A stretch of 64,000 nucleotides of DNA, taken from positions 62,001 to 126,000 of the forward strand of contig NZ_UAVD01000056.1 in the NCBI RefSeq assembly GCF_900460065.1, written 5' to 3'. Within the stretch, counting starts at the first letter, position 1. The number at the start of each line of letters is the position of its first letter. The DNA comes from Streptomyces griseus. GTDB lineage: Bacteria > Actinomycetota > Actinomycetes > Streptomycetales > Streptomycetaceae. The notes under the pieces were generated by a model, which had not been told where the DNA came from, searched no databases, and saw nothing but the letters and a program-made list of their open reading frames with translations. A program made the translations under genes and the position numbers. Shown one piece after another: positions 1 to 8,197 of this stretch.

Positions 1-458
1 AGACGGCGGCGCTCGCGCACACCTGGCTGGCGCGGCGGCCGGAGCCGTGGACGGTCGAGGGCCACATCGGCTACGACATCACGCACACGGTGTTCCACCT
101 CACCGACTGGGGCGAGAAGCCGGCCGGGCTGCCCACCGACATCGCGGAGTACCTGGCGCTGTGGCTGCCGGTCTGGCTGGACGACTGGCTGGACCTGAAG
201 CGCTGGGACCTGCTGGGCGAGCTGCTGGTGGTCGACGCGTGCCTCCCCGAACCGACGCTGGACCCGGCGGCCTGGGCCGGGTTCGCGCAGGCCCAGCAGC
301 CGGACGGGGCGATGCCGGTGGTCGGCGGGATGCCGGAGGGCGACGAGGAGGCGGTGTTCGACCTCGTCTACCACCCGACGCTGGTCGCCGCGTTCGCCTC
401 GGCACTGGCGATGTCCCGCGCCCTGTCCGACCTCTCCACCACCCCGGCCCCGGCATGA
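1..458 (+). CDS. DUF6895-like protein, C-terminal part (5' end outside window)
   Basis: The frame is open from base 3 and runs through the window edge without a convincing start; the first GTG, at base 90, lies in the middle of a conserved-looking stretch and is probably internal. About 151 residues are visible. They are helical and rich in Trp and Leu (YLALWLPVWLDDWLDL), with no membrane segment, signal peptide or catalytic motif that I recognise. The pattern of a T-H-x-x-F-H-L-T-D segment followed by W-L-P-x-W-L recalls DUF6895 proteins from memory. No function is assigned. The stop overlaps the next gene's ATG (ATGA), so the two are probably translated together. Confidence 0.6.
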   Translation, partial: TAALAHTWLARRPEPWTVEGHIGYDITHTVFHLTDWGEKPAGLPTDIAEYLALWLPVWLDDWLDLKRWDLLGELLVVDACLPEPTLDPAAWAGFAQAQQPDGAMPVVGGMPEGDEEAVFDLVYHPTLVAAFASALAMSRALSDLSTTPAPA

Positions 459-1525
459 CGGACACGACGGCGGTCCGTGTGACCGCCCCCGGCTCCCCGG
501 CCGCCACCGCCCGCCTCCTGGCCGAGGCCGCGCACTCCGTCGACGCGCCGGACCTGGTGCTCGCGGTCAGCCGGAACGGAATCCGCACGGTCCACACGGG
601 CGGAAGCGCCGAGCCGGGCCCGGTCCCCCGCGAGCTGATGGCCTACGAACTGGGCTCGGCGTCGAAGCCGTACGCGGGGCTGCTGCTGGCCCGGCTGGTG
701 GCGCAGGGCCGGGTGCGGTACGCGGACCGGGCGGCGGACCTGCTGGCCCCGGGCTTCCCGGTGCACCCGGCGGTGCGCCGGATCACCCTGCGCCATCTGC
801 TCACCCACACCTCGGGGCTGCCGGGGCTGCCCGCCGACTTCTACCCGCAGGCGGTGCCCCGCTGGTCCACCGACCCGTACGGCGGCTACCCGGCGGACCG
901 GGTGGTCCGGGCCTTCCTGCGGGCCCGCCCGCGCCACCGGCCCGGGACCCGCTGGCACTACTCGAACTTCGCCGTCTCGGTCCTCGGCCACACCCTGGCG
1001 GCGGCCACCGGCACCCCGTGGGAGGTCCTGCTGCACCAGCAGGTGCTGGCCCCGCTGGGTCTGGACGCGACCCGGGTGCGCCCGGGGCCCGAGGGCGCGG
1101 AGGCGGTCGGCCACCGCCGCGACGGGACGCCGGTGCCCGCGCTGGACACCGGGGGCTTCACGGCGGCGGGCGCGGTCCGGGCGACCCCACTGGACCTGCT
1201 GACGTTCCTGGAGGCGCACCTGGCGGCCCGCCCGGGCGGGCCCGACCCCCGGGACCCGACGCTGGACGCCGCGCTCACCGACGTGTCCCGCCCGCTGCTG
1301 CGACGGGGCCTGCGGCACGCGCACACCCACACGCTCACGTGGTTCCACCACCCGTCCCCGTACGGCCCGGTCCTCTTCCACGCGGGGGCGACCCTGGGCC
1401 AGCAGGCCTTCCTGGGCTTCCGCCCGGACTCGGGTCTCGCGGTGGCGGCGACGGCGACGCGGCGGGTGCACCGGGCGGACACGTTCGTCGCGGCGGCGTA
1501 CGGCCTGCTGACGGAGACGCCGTAG
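455..1525 (+). CDS. Serine hydrolase, class C beta-lactamase / D-Ala-D-Ala carboxypeptidase fold
   Basis: A 356-residue cytoplasmic-looking protein of the beta-lactamase (PF00144-type) family. The three active-site motifs are visible: S-A-S-K at 68-71 (nucleophile Ser68 and Lys71), Y-S-N at 169-171, and H-A-G at 309-311 in the KTG position. There is also the family's L-T-H-T-S-G segment near 116-121. Members cleave amide or ester bonds in peptides, beta-lactams or lactone esters; the sequence does not show which. The open frame extends upstream but only as antisense-like sequence over the previous gene. The ATG at 455, overlapping that gene's TGA, is the likely start. No signal peptide is visible, so a role in beta-lactam resistance at the wall is unlikely. 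Confidence 0.88.
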   Translation: MTDTTAVRVTAPGSPAATARLLAEAAHSVDAPDLVLAVSRNGIRTVHTGGSAEPGPVPRELMAYELGSASKPYAGLLLARLVAQGRVRYADRAADLLAPGFPVHPAVRRITLRHLLTHTSGLPGLPADFYPQAVPRWSTDPYGGYPADRVVRAFLRARPRHRPGTRWHYSNFAVSVLGHTLAAATGTPWEVLLHQQVLAPLGLDATRVRPGPEGAEAVGHRRDGTPVPALDTGGFTAAGAVRATPLDLLTFLEAHLAARPGGPDPRDPTLDAALTDVSRPLLRRGLRHAHTHTLTWFHHPSPYGPVLFHAGATLGQQAFLGFRPDSGLAVAATATRRVHRADTFVAAAYGLLTETP

Positions 1526-1621
1526 GCCTTCGGCCTGTGGTGCGGGCGCTTCCGGCCGGGTCGTCGGCCGCTTTCCGACGCCCTTGTCCGCGTTCCCGTG
1601 CGCGCCCTTGTCGGCGCTTCC

Positions 1622-2506
1622 CTACGTGCCCTTCTCCGCGTTCTCCTCCGCGTTCTTGGCGGCGACCACCGCGTCGAACACCTCCCGCTTCGGCAGCCCC
1701 GCGGCGGCGGCGACGGCGGCGATGGCCTCCTTGCGCCGCTCCCCCGCCTCCTCGCGCACCCGCACGCGCCGCACCAGCTCCTCGGCGTCGAGGTCCCCGG
1801 GGCCGCTGTCCGCCGCCCCCTCCACCACGACGGTGATCTCGCCGCGCACGCCGTCCTCGGCCCACACGGCCAGCTCGCCGAGAGGCCCGCGCTTGACCTC
1901 CTCGTACGTCTTGGTCAGCTCACGGCAGACGGCGGCGCGGCGCTCGGCGCCGAAGACCTCCGCCATCGCGGCGAGGGTGTCGTCGAGCCGGTGGGGGGCC
2001 TCGAAGAAGACCATGGTGCGCCGCTCGTCCCCGACCTCGCGGAGCTTGGAGAGCCGTTCCCCGGCCTTGCGGGGCAGGAACCCCTCGAAGCAGAACCGGT
2101 CCACGGGCAGCCCGGAGAGCGCGAGTGCCGTGAGGACGGCGCTGGGCCCGGGGACGGCGGTGACACGGATGTCCTGCTCCACGGCGGCGGCGACGAGCCG
2201 GTAGCCGGGGTCGGAGACGGACGGCATGCCCGCGTCCGTGACGAGCAGGACCCGCGCGCCGCCGGTCAGGGCTTCGACGAGTTCCGGCGTACGGGCCGAC
2301 TCGTTCCCCTCGAAGTAGGAGACGACACGCCCCGAGGTGTGGATGCCGAGCGCCTGGGTGAGCCGGCGCAGCCGCCGGGTGTCCTCGGCGGCGACGACGT
2401 CGGCCCGCTCCAGTTCGGCGGCGAGACGGGGCGGGGCGTCCGCCACGTCACCGATGGGGGTCCCTGCGAGCACGAGCGTTCCAGTCGTTCCAGTCACATC
2501 AGCCAT
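1622..2506 (-). CDS. rsmI: 16S rRNA (cytidine-1402-2'-O)-methyltransferase RsmI
   Basis: A 294-residue SAM-dependent tetrapyrrole-methylase-fold enzyme that 2'-O-methylates C1402 in the decoding centre of 16S rRNA. Family signatures are clear: A-G-T-P-I-G-D at 14-20 (loop usually ATPIGN), A-E-D-T-R at 40-44, T-D-A-G-M-P-S-V-S-D-P-G at 90-101, and V-P-G-P-S-A at 118-123. The length matches the family. The start is the ATG at 2506 (MADVTG); the open frame extends 23 codons further, but that would overlap the divergent mannosyltransferase gene. The lysine-rich C-terminal helix (KREVFDAVVAAKNAEENAEK) is usual for actinobacterial members. The 53-bp gap to the divergent gene must hold both promoters. 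Confidence 0.95.
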   Translation of the reverse strand: MADVTGTTGTLVLAGTPIGDVADAPPRLAAELERADVVAAEDTRRLRRLTQALGIHTSGRVVSYFEGNESARTPELVEALTGGARVLLVTDAGMPSVSDPGYRLVAAAVEQDIRVTAVPGPSAVLTALALSGLPVDRFCFEGFLPRKAGERLSKLREVGDERRTMVFFEAPHRLDDTLAAMAEVFGAERRAAVCRELTKTYEEVKRGPLGELAVWAEDGVRGEITVVVEGAADSGPGDLDAEELVRRVRVREEAGERRKEAIAAVAAAAGLPKREVFDAVVAAKNAEENAEKGT

Positions 2507-2559
2507 CCTCGCAGCACGGGCAGCGCCCTTCGCACAGATGCGTTCCCTACGATGGCGCG

Positions 2560-4329
2560 GTGACGAGTACCGCACCCGAGACCCAGCGGGGCCACGACGC
2601 CGGGGACCCGCTCGGCGAACAGCCGACCTCCTGGCAACGGCGGCTGCGCCGCTTCGGCCATGTTCCCCGCCCGGAGACCTCGCTCCGCGACCGGCTCGAC
2701 CCGCCCTACACCCGGCCCGGACGGCAGGTGTGGTCGGTGCTCGCGATCCCGCCGCACGTGGCCGACCGGTTGGTGCGGTGGTCCGGCTGGGGCGGCCCGC
2801 TGCTCGTGACGCTGGTCGCCGGGCTGCTGCGCTTCTGGAAGCTGGACCAGCCGCACGCGGTGATATTCGACGAGACGTACTACGCGAAGGACGCGTGGGC
2901 GCTGGTCAACCAGGGGTACGAGGGGTCCTGGCCCAAGGACGTCGACAAGCTGATCCTGAAGGACCCCTCCTCCGTCCCGATCCCGACCGACCCGGGCTAT
3001 GTGGTGCACCCGCCGGTCGGCAAGTGGATCATCGGGCTCGGCGAGCAGATGTTCGGCTTCACGCCGTTCGGCTGGCGCTTCATGGTGGCGGTGCTCGGCA
3101 CCATCTCCGTGCTCCTGCTCTGCCGGATCGGCCGGCGGCTGTTCCGCTCCACGTTCCTGGGCTGTCTGGCGGGGCTGCTGCTCGCGGTGGACGGCCTGCA
3201 CTTCGTGATGAGCCGGACCGCGCTGCTCGACCTGATCGTCATGTTCTTCGTGCTGGCCGCGTTCGGCTGCCTGGTGGCCGACCGCGACCACGCCCGCCGC
3301 CGGCTGGCCGACGCGCTGCCCGTGGACGAGGAGGGGGTGCTGCGCCCGGACGCCCGGATCGCGGAGACCCTGCGCCTGGGGTGGCGGCCGTGGCGGCTGG
3401 CGGCGGGCGTGATGCTGGGCCTGGCCTTCGCCACGAAGTGGAACGGCCTGTACGTGCTGGCCGCGTTCGGCCTGATGACGGTCTTGTGGGACGTCGGCGC
3501 CCGGCGCACGGCGGGGGCCGTGCACCCGTACCGGGCGGTGCTGCGCCGCGACCTGGTCCCGGCCTTCTTCTCCACGGTGCCGGTCGCGATCGTCACGTAC
3601 GTCGTGTCCTGGACCGGCTGGATCGTCACGGACAAGGGCTACTACCGGAACTGGGCCGCCACCGAGGGCAAGGACTCCTCCTGGAGCTGGCTGTTCCCGG
3701 ACTGGCTGCGCAGTCTGTGGCACTACGAGAACCAGGTGTACGACTTCCACGTCGGCCTGACCTCGGGCCACACCTACGAGTCCAACCCGTGGAGCTGGCT
3801 CGTGCTGGGCCGCCCCGTCTCGTACTTCTACGAGGAGCAGGCGGGCTGCAAGGAGTCGGCGACCGGCAAGTGCGCCAGCGAGGTCCTCGCCATCGGCACC
3901 CCGCTGCTGTGGTGGCTGGCCTGCTTCGCCCTGGCGTACGTCGTCTGGCGCTGGTTCTTCCGCCGCGACTGGCGGGCGGGCGCGATCGCCTGCGGGGTGG
4001 TGGCGGGCTGGCTGCCCTGGTTCTTCTACCAGGAGCGGACGATCTTCCTCTTCTACGCGGTGGTCTTCGTCCCGTTCCTGTGTCTGGCCGTGACGATGAT
4101 GCTGGGCGCGATCGCGGGCCCGGCGGCGGGCACGGGCGCCCGGGCCGAACTGGGCCTCACCACCCAGGACCCCACCGGCGAACGCCGCCGCACGCTGGGG
4201 GCGATCGCGGTCGGCGTGCTGGTGCTCCTGATCATCTGGAACTTCATCTACTTCTGGCCGCTGTTCACGGGGACGTCGATCCCGGAGGACCTGTGGCGGG
4301 ACCGGATGTGGCTGGACACCTGGGTCTAG
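2560..4329 (+). CDS. pmt: Dolichyl-phosphate-mannose-protein mannosyltransferase (Pmt)
   Basis: A 589-residue GT39 integral membrane enzyme that transfers mannose from polyprenyl-phosphate mannose to Ser/Thr of exported proteins. A cytoplasmic N-terminus of about 75 residues is followed by roughly ten hydrophobic segments. The catalytic acidic pair of the first external loop is visible in V-I-F-D-E-T-Y-Y-A-K (Asp104-Glu105). A characteristic W-P-L-F-T-G segment lies before the C-terminus. In Streptomyces, Pmt glycosylates lipoproteins and is used by phage phiC31 as a receptor determinant (established knowledge). The GTG start at 2560 leaves only a short leader from rsmI. A perfect 15-bp hairpin follows the stop. 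Confidence 0.93.
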   Translation: MTSTAPETQRGHDAGDPLGEQPTSWQRRLRRFGHVPRPETSLRDRLDPPYTRPGRQVWSVLAIPPHVADRLVRWSGWGGPLLVTLVAGLLRFWKLDQPHAVIFDETYYAKDAWALVNQGYEGSWPKDVDKLILKDPSSVPIPTDPGYVVHPPVGKWIIGLGEQMFGFTPFGWRFMVAVLGTISVLLLCRIGRRLFRSTFLGCLAGLLLAVDGLHFVMSRTALLDLIVMFFVLAAFGCLVADRDHARRRLADALPVDEEGVLRPDARIAETLRLGWRPWRLAAGVMLGLAFATKWNGLYVLAAFGLMTVLWDVGARRTAGAVHPYRAVLRRDLVPAFFSTVPVAIVTYVVSWTGWIVTDKGYYRNWAATEGKDSSWSWLFPDWLRSLWHYENQVYDFHVGLTSGHTYESNPWSWLVLGRPVSYFYEEQAGCKESATGKCASEVLAIGTPLLWWLACFALAYVVWRWFFRRDWRAGAIACGVVAGWLPWFFYQERTIFLFYAVVFVPFLCLAVTMMLGAIAGPAAGTGARAELGLTTQDPTGERRRTLGAIAVGVLVLLIIWNFIYFWPLFTGTSIPEDLWRDRMWLDTWV

Positions 4330-4339
4330 CTGGGGAAAC

Positions 4340-4373
4340 GGCGGGCCCGGCACCTGGTGGTGCCGGGCCCGCC
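4340..4373 (+). terminator. Hairpin terminator after pmt
   Basis: A perfect 15-bp inverted repeat (arms 4340-4354 and 4359-4373) with a TGGT loop begins 10 bp after the pmt stop. There is no U-tract, which is normal for Streptomyces GC-rich terminators. Confidence 0.85.
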
Positions 4374-4428
4374 CCGCAGCTGCCCCAGCTCCCCGGCCGA
4401 ACGGCCCGGGCCCGCCGACGCGTCCGCA

Positions 4429-4480
4429 CCCGCATGCCTGTCGCGCATGCCTCACGCGCATGCCTCACGCGCTTGCCGAA
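4429..4480. repeat. Four imperfect 13-bp tandem repeats
   Basis: Units start at 4429, 4442, 4455 and 4468. The middle two are identical (CGCGCATGCCTCA) and the outer ones diverge at their ends. They lie in the non-coding gap after the pmt terminator and end 100 bp before the next gene. Each unit carries GCATGC, itself a palindrome. The role is unknown; they may be a slippage product or a protein-binding cluster. Confidence 0.75.
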
Positions 4481-4579
4481 CTTCGTGACGCCGGGCCATC
4501 CGACGGGCAACACTGGGCACCTGCCGCGCCCGTCGCGTGGCGGCCCGGGCGTCGGGTGAACAGGGAGCATGGGGGCGCG

Positions 4580-5113
4580 GTGGGACAGCTCGACACACAG
4601 GAGACCCGCAGGAGATGGTCGGAAGAGGCTTACTCGGCGTTGGTCGACGTGGCTCGTACGTACCACGCGGTGATCACCTACAAGGAGCTGGCGGAGGAGA
4701 TACAGGCCCGGTCGGGCATCCGCACCAAGGTCCTGCTCCACAACTGGATCGGCCCGATTCTCGGCAGGGTGGTGCGTGAAGCGCACCGAAGAGGAGATCC
4801 GCCGCTGACCGCCCTGGTCGTCCACAGCGACGACGGCATGGTGGGCGCGGGCTACAAGGAGGTCTTGGAGATCGCGGGGCAGCCGCCTCTGGACGGGGTG
4901 GAGGAGCGCGAACGGCATGCTGCCGAAGCACGGCTCGCCTGCTACCGGCACTTCGGCGCGACCCTCCCCGCCGACGGCGGAATCGCCGCGCTCTCCCCCA
5001 GGCATCAGGCGGCCGTCGAGCGCCGACGAGGCGGCGGCAGGACGCCGCCTCCTGTCTGCGCCGGCTGCTTCGTCGAGCTTCCGGCGACAGGAGTCTGCGA
5101 CTCCTGCGGCTAG
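4580..5113 (+). CDS. Unrecognised protein with winged-helix-like core and C-terminal zinc ribbon
   Basis: About 177 residues from the GTG at 4580; an in-frame GTG at 4556 is the alternative. Residues 10-95 include V-I-T-Y-K-E-L-A-E-E, a G-R-V-V-R-E-A segment and V-V-H-S-D-D-G-M-V-G-A-G-Y. This order resembles the C-terminal half of methylguanine methyltransferase and alkyltransferase-like proteins (T-S-Y-G-E-L-A ... A-R-A-V-G ... V-P-C-H-R ... G-Y), but there is no active-site Cys. That resemblance is my inference from pattern only. Residues 160-176 form C-x2-C-x9-C-x2-C, a zinc ribbon (Cys160, 163, 173, 176). The protein has no signal peptide or membrane segment. It sits in a patch of unrecognised genes between pmt and the PBP gene. 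Confidence 0.7.
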   Translation: MGQLDTQETRRRWSEEAYSALVDVARTYHAVITYKELAEEIQARSGIRTKVLLHNWIGPILGRVVREAHRRGDPPLTALVVHSDDGMVGAGYKEVLEIAGQPPLDGVEERERHAAEARLACYRHFGATLPADGGIAALSPRHQAAVERRRGGGRTPPPVCAGCFVELPATGVCDSCG

Positions 5114-5212
5114 ACGTCAGCTGGACGTCGCCCGCACAGCGGCCTCCTCCCCGGAATGCCGGGAGGGGAAAAGACCTCGCCCGCCCCACGCCGGCGGAGA
5201 ACAATGCCGGGC

Positions 5213-5836
5213 ATGGGGACAGACATTCACGGCTTCATCGAGTGCCGGTGGGATCGCTGGCTGGACGAGGACGACCGCGAGTGGTTCCGGGCCATCGACC
5301 TCTCGCACCTCTACAACGGGCGCTCCTACGCCGCCTTCGGCTGCCTGTTCGGTGTCCGCGACACCACTTCGTTCCGGCCGCTCGCCGGCCACCGGGGTCT
5401 CCCCCCTGACGTGTCGAAAGAGGGCCTCGCCGACTTCGAGACGTGGAGTGACGAGCTGCACGGCGGCTCCTGGATCTCCTGGGCGGAGCTGGCGGCGGCC
5501 GACTGGGACGACGTCGCGAACGAGGTCGACGGCTGTGTCCACGAGTTCCGCCGGAGTTCGGACGGCAGTTGGCGGATGCACGGAAGGAACACCGGCCTCA
5601 CCCGCTTCGCCGAGCTCTCCGGCCCGGCCGATGCCCGGCAGCTCTACTCCGCGGGCAGCGTCTACCCCGAGAACACCGAATGGCCCGACGGCGACACCCG
5701 CTTCCGCGTAGGCCGTCTACGGCGAAGGGACGCCGTGCCCGACAGCGAATGGGGCGCCGTCTGGTCGACCATGCGCACTCTGGCGGATCTGCACGGCGAC
5801 GAGGGAGTCCGCCTGGTCGTCTGGTTCGACAACTGA
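5213..5836 (+). CDS. Hypothetical protein of the MGTDIHG type
   Basis: A 207-residue soluble acidic protein starting M-G-T-D-I-H-G-F-I-E. I remember this N-terminal signature from uncharacterised phage and actinobacterial proteins, but I know no function for it. It is rich in Trp, Asp and Arg; W-D-R-W-L-D-E-D and L-Y-N-G-R-S-Y-A lie near the N-terminus, and there is a W-S-D-E-L-H-G-G-S-W-I-S-W segment around 80. The ATG at 5204 is in frame (adding MPG) and is only 3 bp from the GGCGGAGA ribosome site, so I prefer 5213. The gene ends 69 bp before a perfect 24-bp hairpin, and the opposite side of that hairpin faces a convergent small membrane gene. Confidence 0.75.
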   Translation: MGTDIHGFIECRWDRWLDEDDREWFRAIDLSHLYNGRSYAAFGCLFGVRDTTSFRPLAGHRGLPPDVSKEGLADFETWSDELHGGSWISWAELAAADWDDVANEVDGCVHEFRRSSDGSWRMHGRNTGLTRFAELSGPADARQLYSAGSVYPENTEWPDGDTRFRVGRLRRRDAVPDSEWGAVWSTMRTLADLHGDEGVRLVVWFDN

Positions 5837-5905
5837 TGCGCATCCGCTCTCGGCCGGTGCGCCGTCCCCGGCCGCTGTCAACGGGACGCCGATTCCGGAG
5901 GATGC

Positions 5906-5957
5906 CGAAATGCGGGCGGGCCGCGACGACTTCTCGTCGCGGCCCGCCCGCATTTCG
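5906..5957. terminator. Perfect 24-bp bidirectional hairpin terminator
   Basis: Arms 5906-5929 and 5934-5957 are exact reverse complements over 24 bp, closed by a CTTC tetraloop (5930-5933). It lies between convergent genes (5213-5836 on + and 6012-6167 on -) and starts with CGAAA and ends with TTTCG, so both transcripts end near a short A/T stretch. The stem is unusually long and flawless for a terminator. Confidence 0.9.
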
Positions 5958-6011
5958 CAGGATTCCGTCGGTGACAGAATTCCTGGTCTCCTGCTCCTCT
6001 GAACCCGCGGG

Positions 6012-6167
6012 TTAGAAGAAGTGCTTTCGCCCGCCCACCGCGCGGCCGGTCGCGCCCAGGATCCACAGGATGGCACCCACCAGGATGAGGATGCCGCCGA
6101 TGGTCGTCAGCAGCCCCATGCCGACGAGCAGGCCGATGATCAGCAGAATAAGTCCAAGGACGATCAT
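6012..6167 (-). CDS. Small membrane protein, DUF6131-type (51 residues)
   Basis: A 51-codon gene with a good ribosome site (GGGAAAAG) 4 bp before ATG 6167. The product is almost entirely hydrophobic: two helices, about residues 1-20 and 22-39, with a Gly-rich turn between them, and a basic tail ending G-G-R-K-H-F-F. The order M-I-V-L-G-L-I-L-L-I-I-G and A-I-L-W-I-L-G-A-T-G-R-A-V-G-G-R matches the short DUF6131 family as I remember it, which is common and uncharacterised in actinobacteria. It is probably a two-helix hairpin in the cytoplasmic membrane, monocistronic and ended by the 24-bp hairpin. Confidence 0.85.
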   Translation of the reverse strand: MIVLGLILLIIGLLVGMGLLTTIGGILILVGAILWILGATGRAVGGRKHFF

Positions 6168-6326
6168 TTTCTTTTCCCATCGTCAAGTCGGTTCAGACGC
6201 GTTCTGCGCCTGCGCTTCACAACGGCCTCAGTGCACCTCACCGGTACGTCCCGGCTCCGAATGTCGCCGGGACCTCGTTGCGAAGAACCTGGTGCCCGGC
6301 AATTCGGCGCTCACACATCAGTCACA

Positions 6327-6959
6327 TCATCGATTTCGCGTTCGCCTCTGCCGCGCCAGGTGGAGGGCCGCCGCCCCCGCGATCGCCAGGAAGAACACGG
6401 CGGCCCCGCCCGACATCCACGCCAGCAGGGCCGCACCGCCACCGCCGACATCGTCTTCGCGGGCGACCACCCGCGGATCGTCCGCCTGGTACCGGATCGC
6501 CATGGCCGCGCCGACGGACCGCTTGCCGCCCCCGCTGCCCACCGGGAGGTCCGCCACCACGGTCCGCCCGTCCGCCTCGAACTCCACCTCGCACTGGCCC
6601 GCCATGCACGATCCACTGGTGTGCAGGGTCGCCTGGGCCCGCTCGCCGTCCCGGAGGGAGCGCAGGTGCTCCGCCGCCGGGAACATCACCAGCCCCGAGA
6701 GCGCCGCCAGCAGCAGGCCGAGCGCCAGGGACATCAGCAGGGAGGCGCGGGGCCCCAGCCCGTTCGCGCCGCCCGCCGCGCCCGCCTTCGCCGCACCTGC
6801 GTTCACCTGGGCGCGCGCTCCGGACGCGCCCCCCTTCGCTTCGCCGTCCACCTGACTCCGCCCCCCGCCCGCTCCGTACCCGCCCTGCGCGCTTCCCGTG
6901 CCCGGCGTGCGTCCGTGGCGCCCGCCGGCGTCCGGCCGACGCTCCGTTTCCTCGGACAC
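6327..6959 (-). CDS. Two-helix membrane protein, DUF3592-like layout
   Basis: A 210-residue protein with a disordered Gly/Ala/Arg-rich cytoplasmic N-terminus (1-70), a membrane helix near 74-95, an extracytoplasmic domain of about 80 residues and a second helix near 180-200, ending in R-Q-R-R-T-R-N-R. The external part contains the pair C-M-A-G-Q-C, then V-E-F-E-A-D-G-R-T-V-V-A-D-L and V-x-Y-x-A-D-D-P-R-V-V. This layout is typical of DUF3592-like proteins, whose role is unknown. The GTG start at 6959 is divergent to the gene at 7109 across 149 bp. Family placement is by layout only. Confidence 0.7.
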   Translation of the reverse strand: MSEETERRPDAGGRHGRTPGTGSAQGGYGAGGGRSQVDGEAKGGASGARAQVNAGAAKAGAAGGANGLGPRASLLMSLALGLLLAALSGLVMFPAAEHLRSLRDGERAQATLHTSGSCMAGQCEVEFEADGRTVVADLPVGSGGGKRSVGAAMAIRYQADDPRVVAREDDVGGGGAALLAWMSGGAAVFFLAIAGAAALHLARQRRTRNR

Positions 6960-7108
6960 GGGCAGGGTAGGCGGCTGACCGAGGTGATTTCAGGGGTGAT
7001 GTCGGCACTACCGGGCCGACCTCGGCTGCCTGTTGTCGGCAACCACGACCGGGGTGTCAGCGCCCTCCCGTAGGTTGAGCGCCGTCGCAGTCGAACGGAA
7101 GGCACACG

Positions 7109-7957
7109 GTGAAGGCGTACGAACTGGGGTTCGGGGAATCCGCGGACGCGCTGACGGTCCGCCCCGGCAAGCCGGTCGAGACCGATCTGCCCGGAGCCCG
7201 CGTCGCCGGGTGGTGCGGCGGTCGCGCGCCCGGCATCGGGACGGCGGCGTGGCCCCGGAGCCCCGTCACCGGACTGCCGATGACCCACGTCATCACCCTC
7301 GAACTGCCGGAGGACTACCGGCGCAAGGGCGAGGACCTGGTGGCCCTCTCCCTCTTCCACGCCGACGACCATGTCGCCGACGACGTCGAAGGCGTCGCCG
7401 AGCTGCTGGCGGGCACCGCGCCCACCGCCGAACAGGCAGCCGATCCGTTCCTCGCCGAGGTGGCCGCGACGGCCGCGGCCCGCCATCCCCGGCAGCGGGA
7501 TCTGGAGGACCTCATCGGCGGCGCGCACGCGCTCCTGTGGCTCACCGCCGAGGAGTTCGCCGCGCCGCGCACCGACCCTCCGGCCGACATCCGGCCGGCC
7601 GGTCTCGGCGACCGGTACAGCCGCGGCCAGAACGCCTGGGACGACAGCGCCCCCGAGACCACGGTCTGGCTCGGCGAGCGCACCGGCGACCCCAACACCG
7701 GCATCGCCCCGTCGGAGGACGGCGCGGGCGGCTATGTGGCCGCCTGGTCCTCCGACGACGACGAGGAACTCAAGACGTTCTGGGCGTCCATCGACGGAAC
7801 CTCCCACCTGGGCGGAACGATCATGCCCTGCCAAGGGATGCCCACCGGGCTCACCCCGTACGTCTTCGAGCTGGAGGACGGGGTCGGCGGCATCAACCTC
7901 GGCGGCGGCAACGCACAGATCGACCTGGAGTCGGACGTCTTCGACTGGGCGCAGTGA
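7109..7957 (+). CDS. Hypothetical acidic cytoplasmic protein
   Basis: 282 residues, strongly acidic (many D/E, especially in the C-terminal half), with no signal, no membrane helix and no metal or nucleotide motif I can name. The last 50 residues (G-G-T-I-M-P-C-Q-G-M-P-T-G-L-T-P-Y-V-F-E-L and I-N-L-G-G-G-N-A-Q-I-D-L) look like a beta-rich domain. Similarity to SMI1/KNR4- or DUF1963-type folds is possible but not shown. The GTG start at 7109 has GGAAGG 6 bp upstream. It is divergent to the membrane protein at 6327 and 240 bp before the PBP gene. Confidence 0.7.
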   Translation: MKAYELGFGESADALTVRPGKPVETDLPGARVAGWCGGRAPGIGTAAWPRSPVTGLPMTHVITLELPEDYRRKGEDLVALSLFHADDHVADDVEGVAELLAGTAPTAEQAADPFLAEVAATAAARHPRQRDLEDLIGGAHALLWLTAEEFAAPRTDPPADIRPAGLGDRYSRGQNAWDDSAPETTVWLGERTGDPNTGIAPSEDGAGGYVAAWSSDDDEELKTFWASIDGTSHLGGTIMPCQGMPTGLTPYVFELEDGVGGINLGGGNAQIDLESDVFDWAQ

Positions 7958-8197
7958 GGCGGCGGTGCCGCACGGGGTCGGCGCGCGGCACGACGGGGCC
8001 GCCGGGGGCTCGGTCGCGCGGCCCACGTCGGGGCCCGGCGGGTCTCGGCAGGTCTCGGCCACAAAGCGGAGAGCGCTTTCCGGTCAAGCATTCCGGTCCG
8101 GTAACAACCCCCTCACCGCCCACCAGAAGCCTTTAGGGTTCCTCACAGTTGCCCCTTGAACGTGTTCAGGGGGGCTCCTGGGGAGGGGGACTGCGAG

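Noticed and set aside
47..1525. Long open frame starting at 47, upstream of the serine hydrolase
   Set aside because: The first 408 bases overlap a better frame and read as Arg/Gly/Pro-rich nonsense; the conserved protein starts at 455.
2337..4559. Other-frame open frames across pmt and similar long ones across most genes
   Set aside because: Low-complexity Arg/Pro/Gly/Ala translation typical of GC-rich shadow frames; no motifs, and the true genes with intact motifs occupy the same bases.
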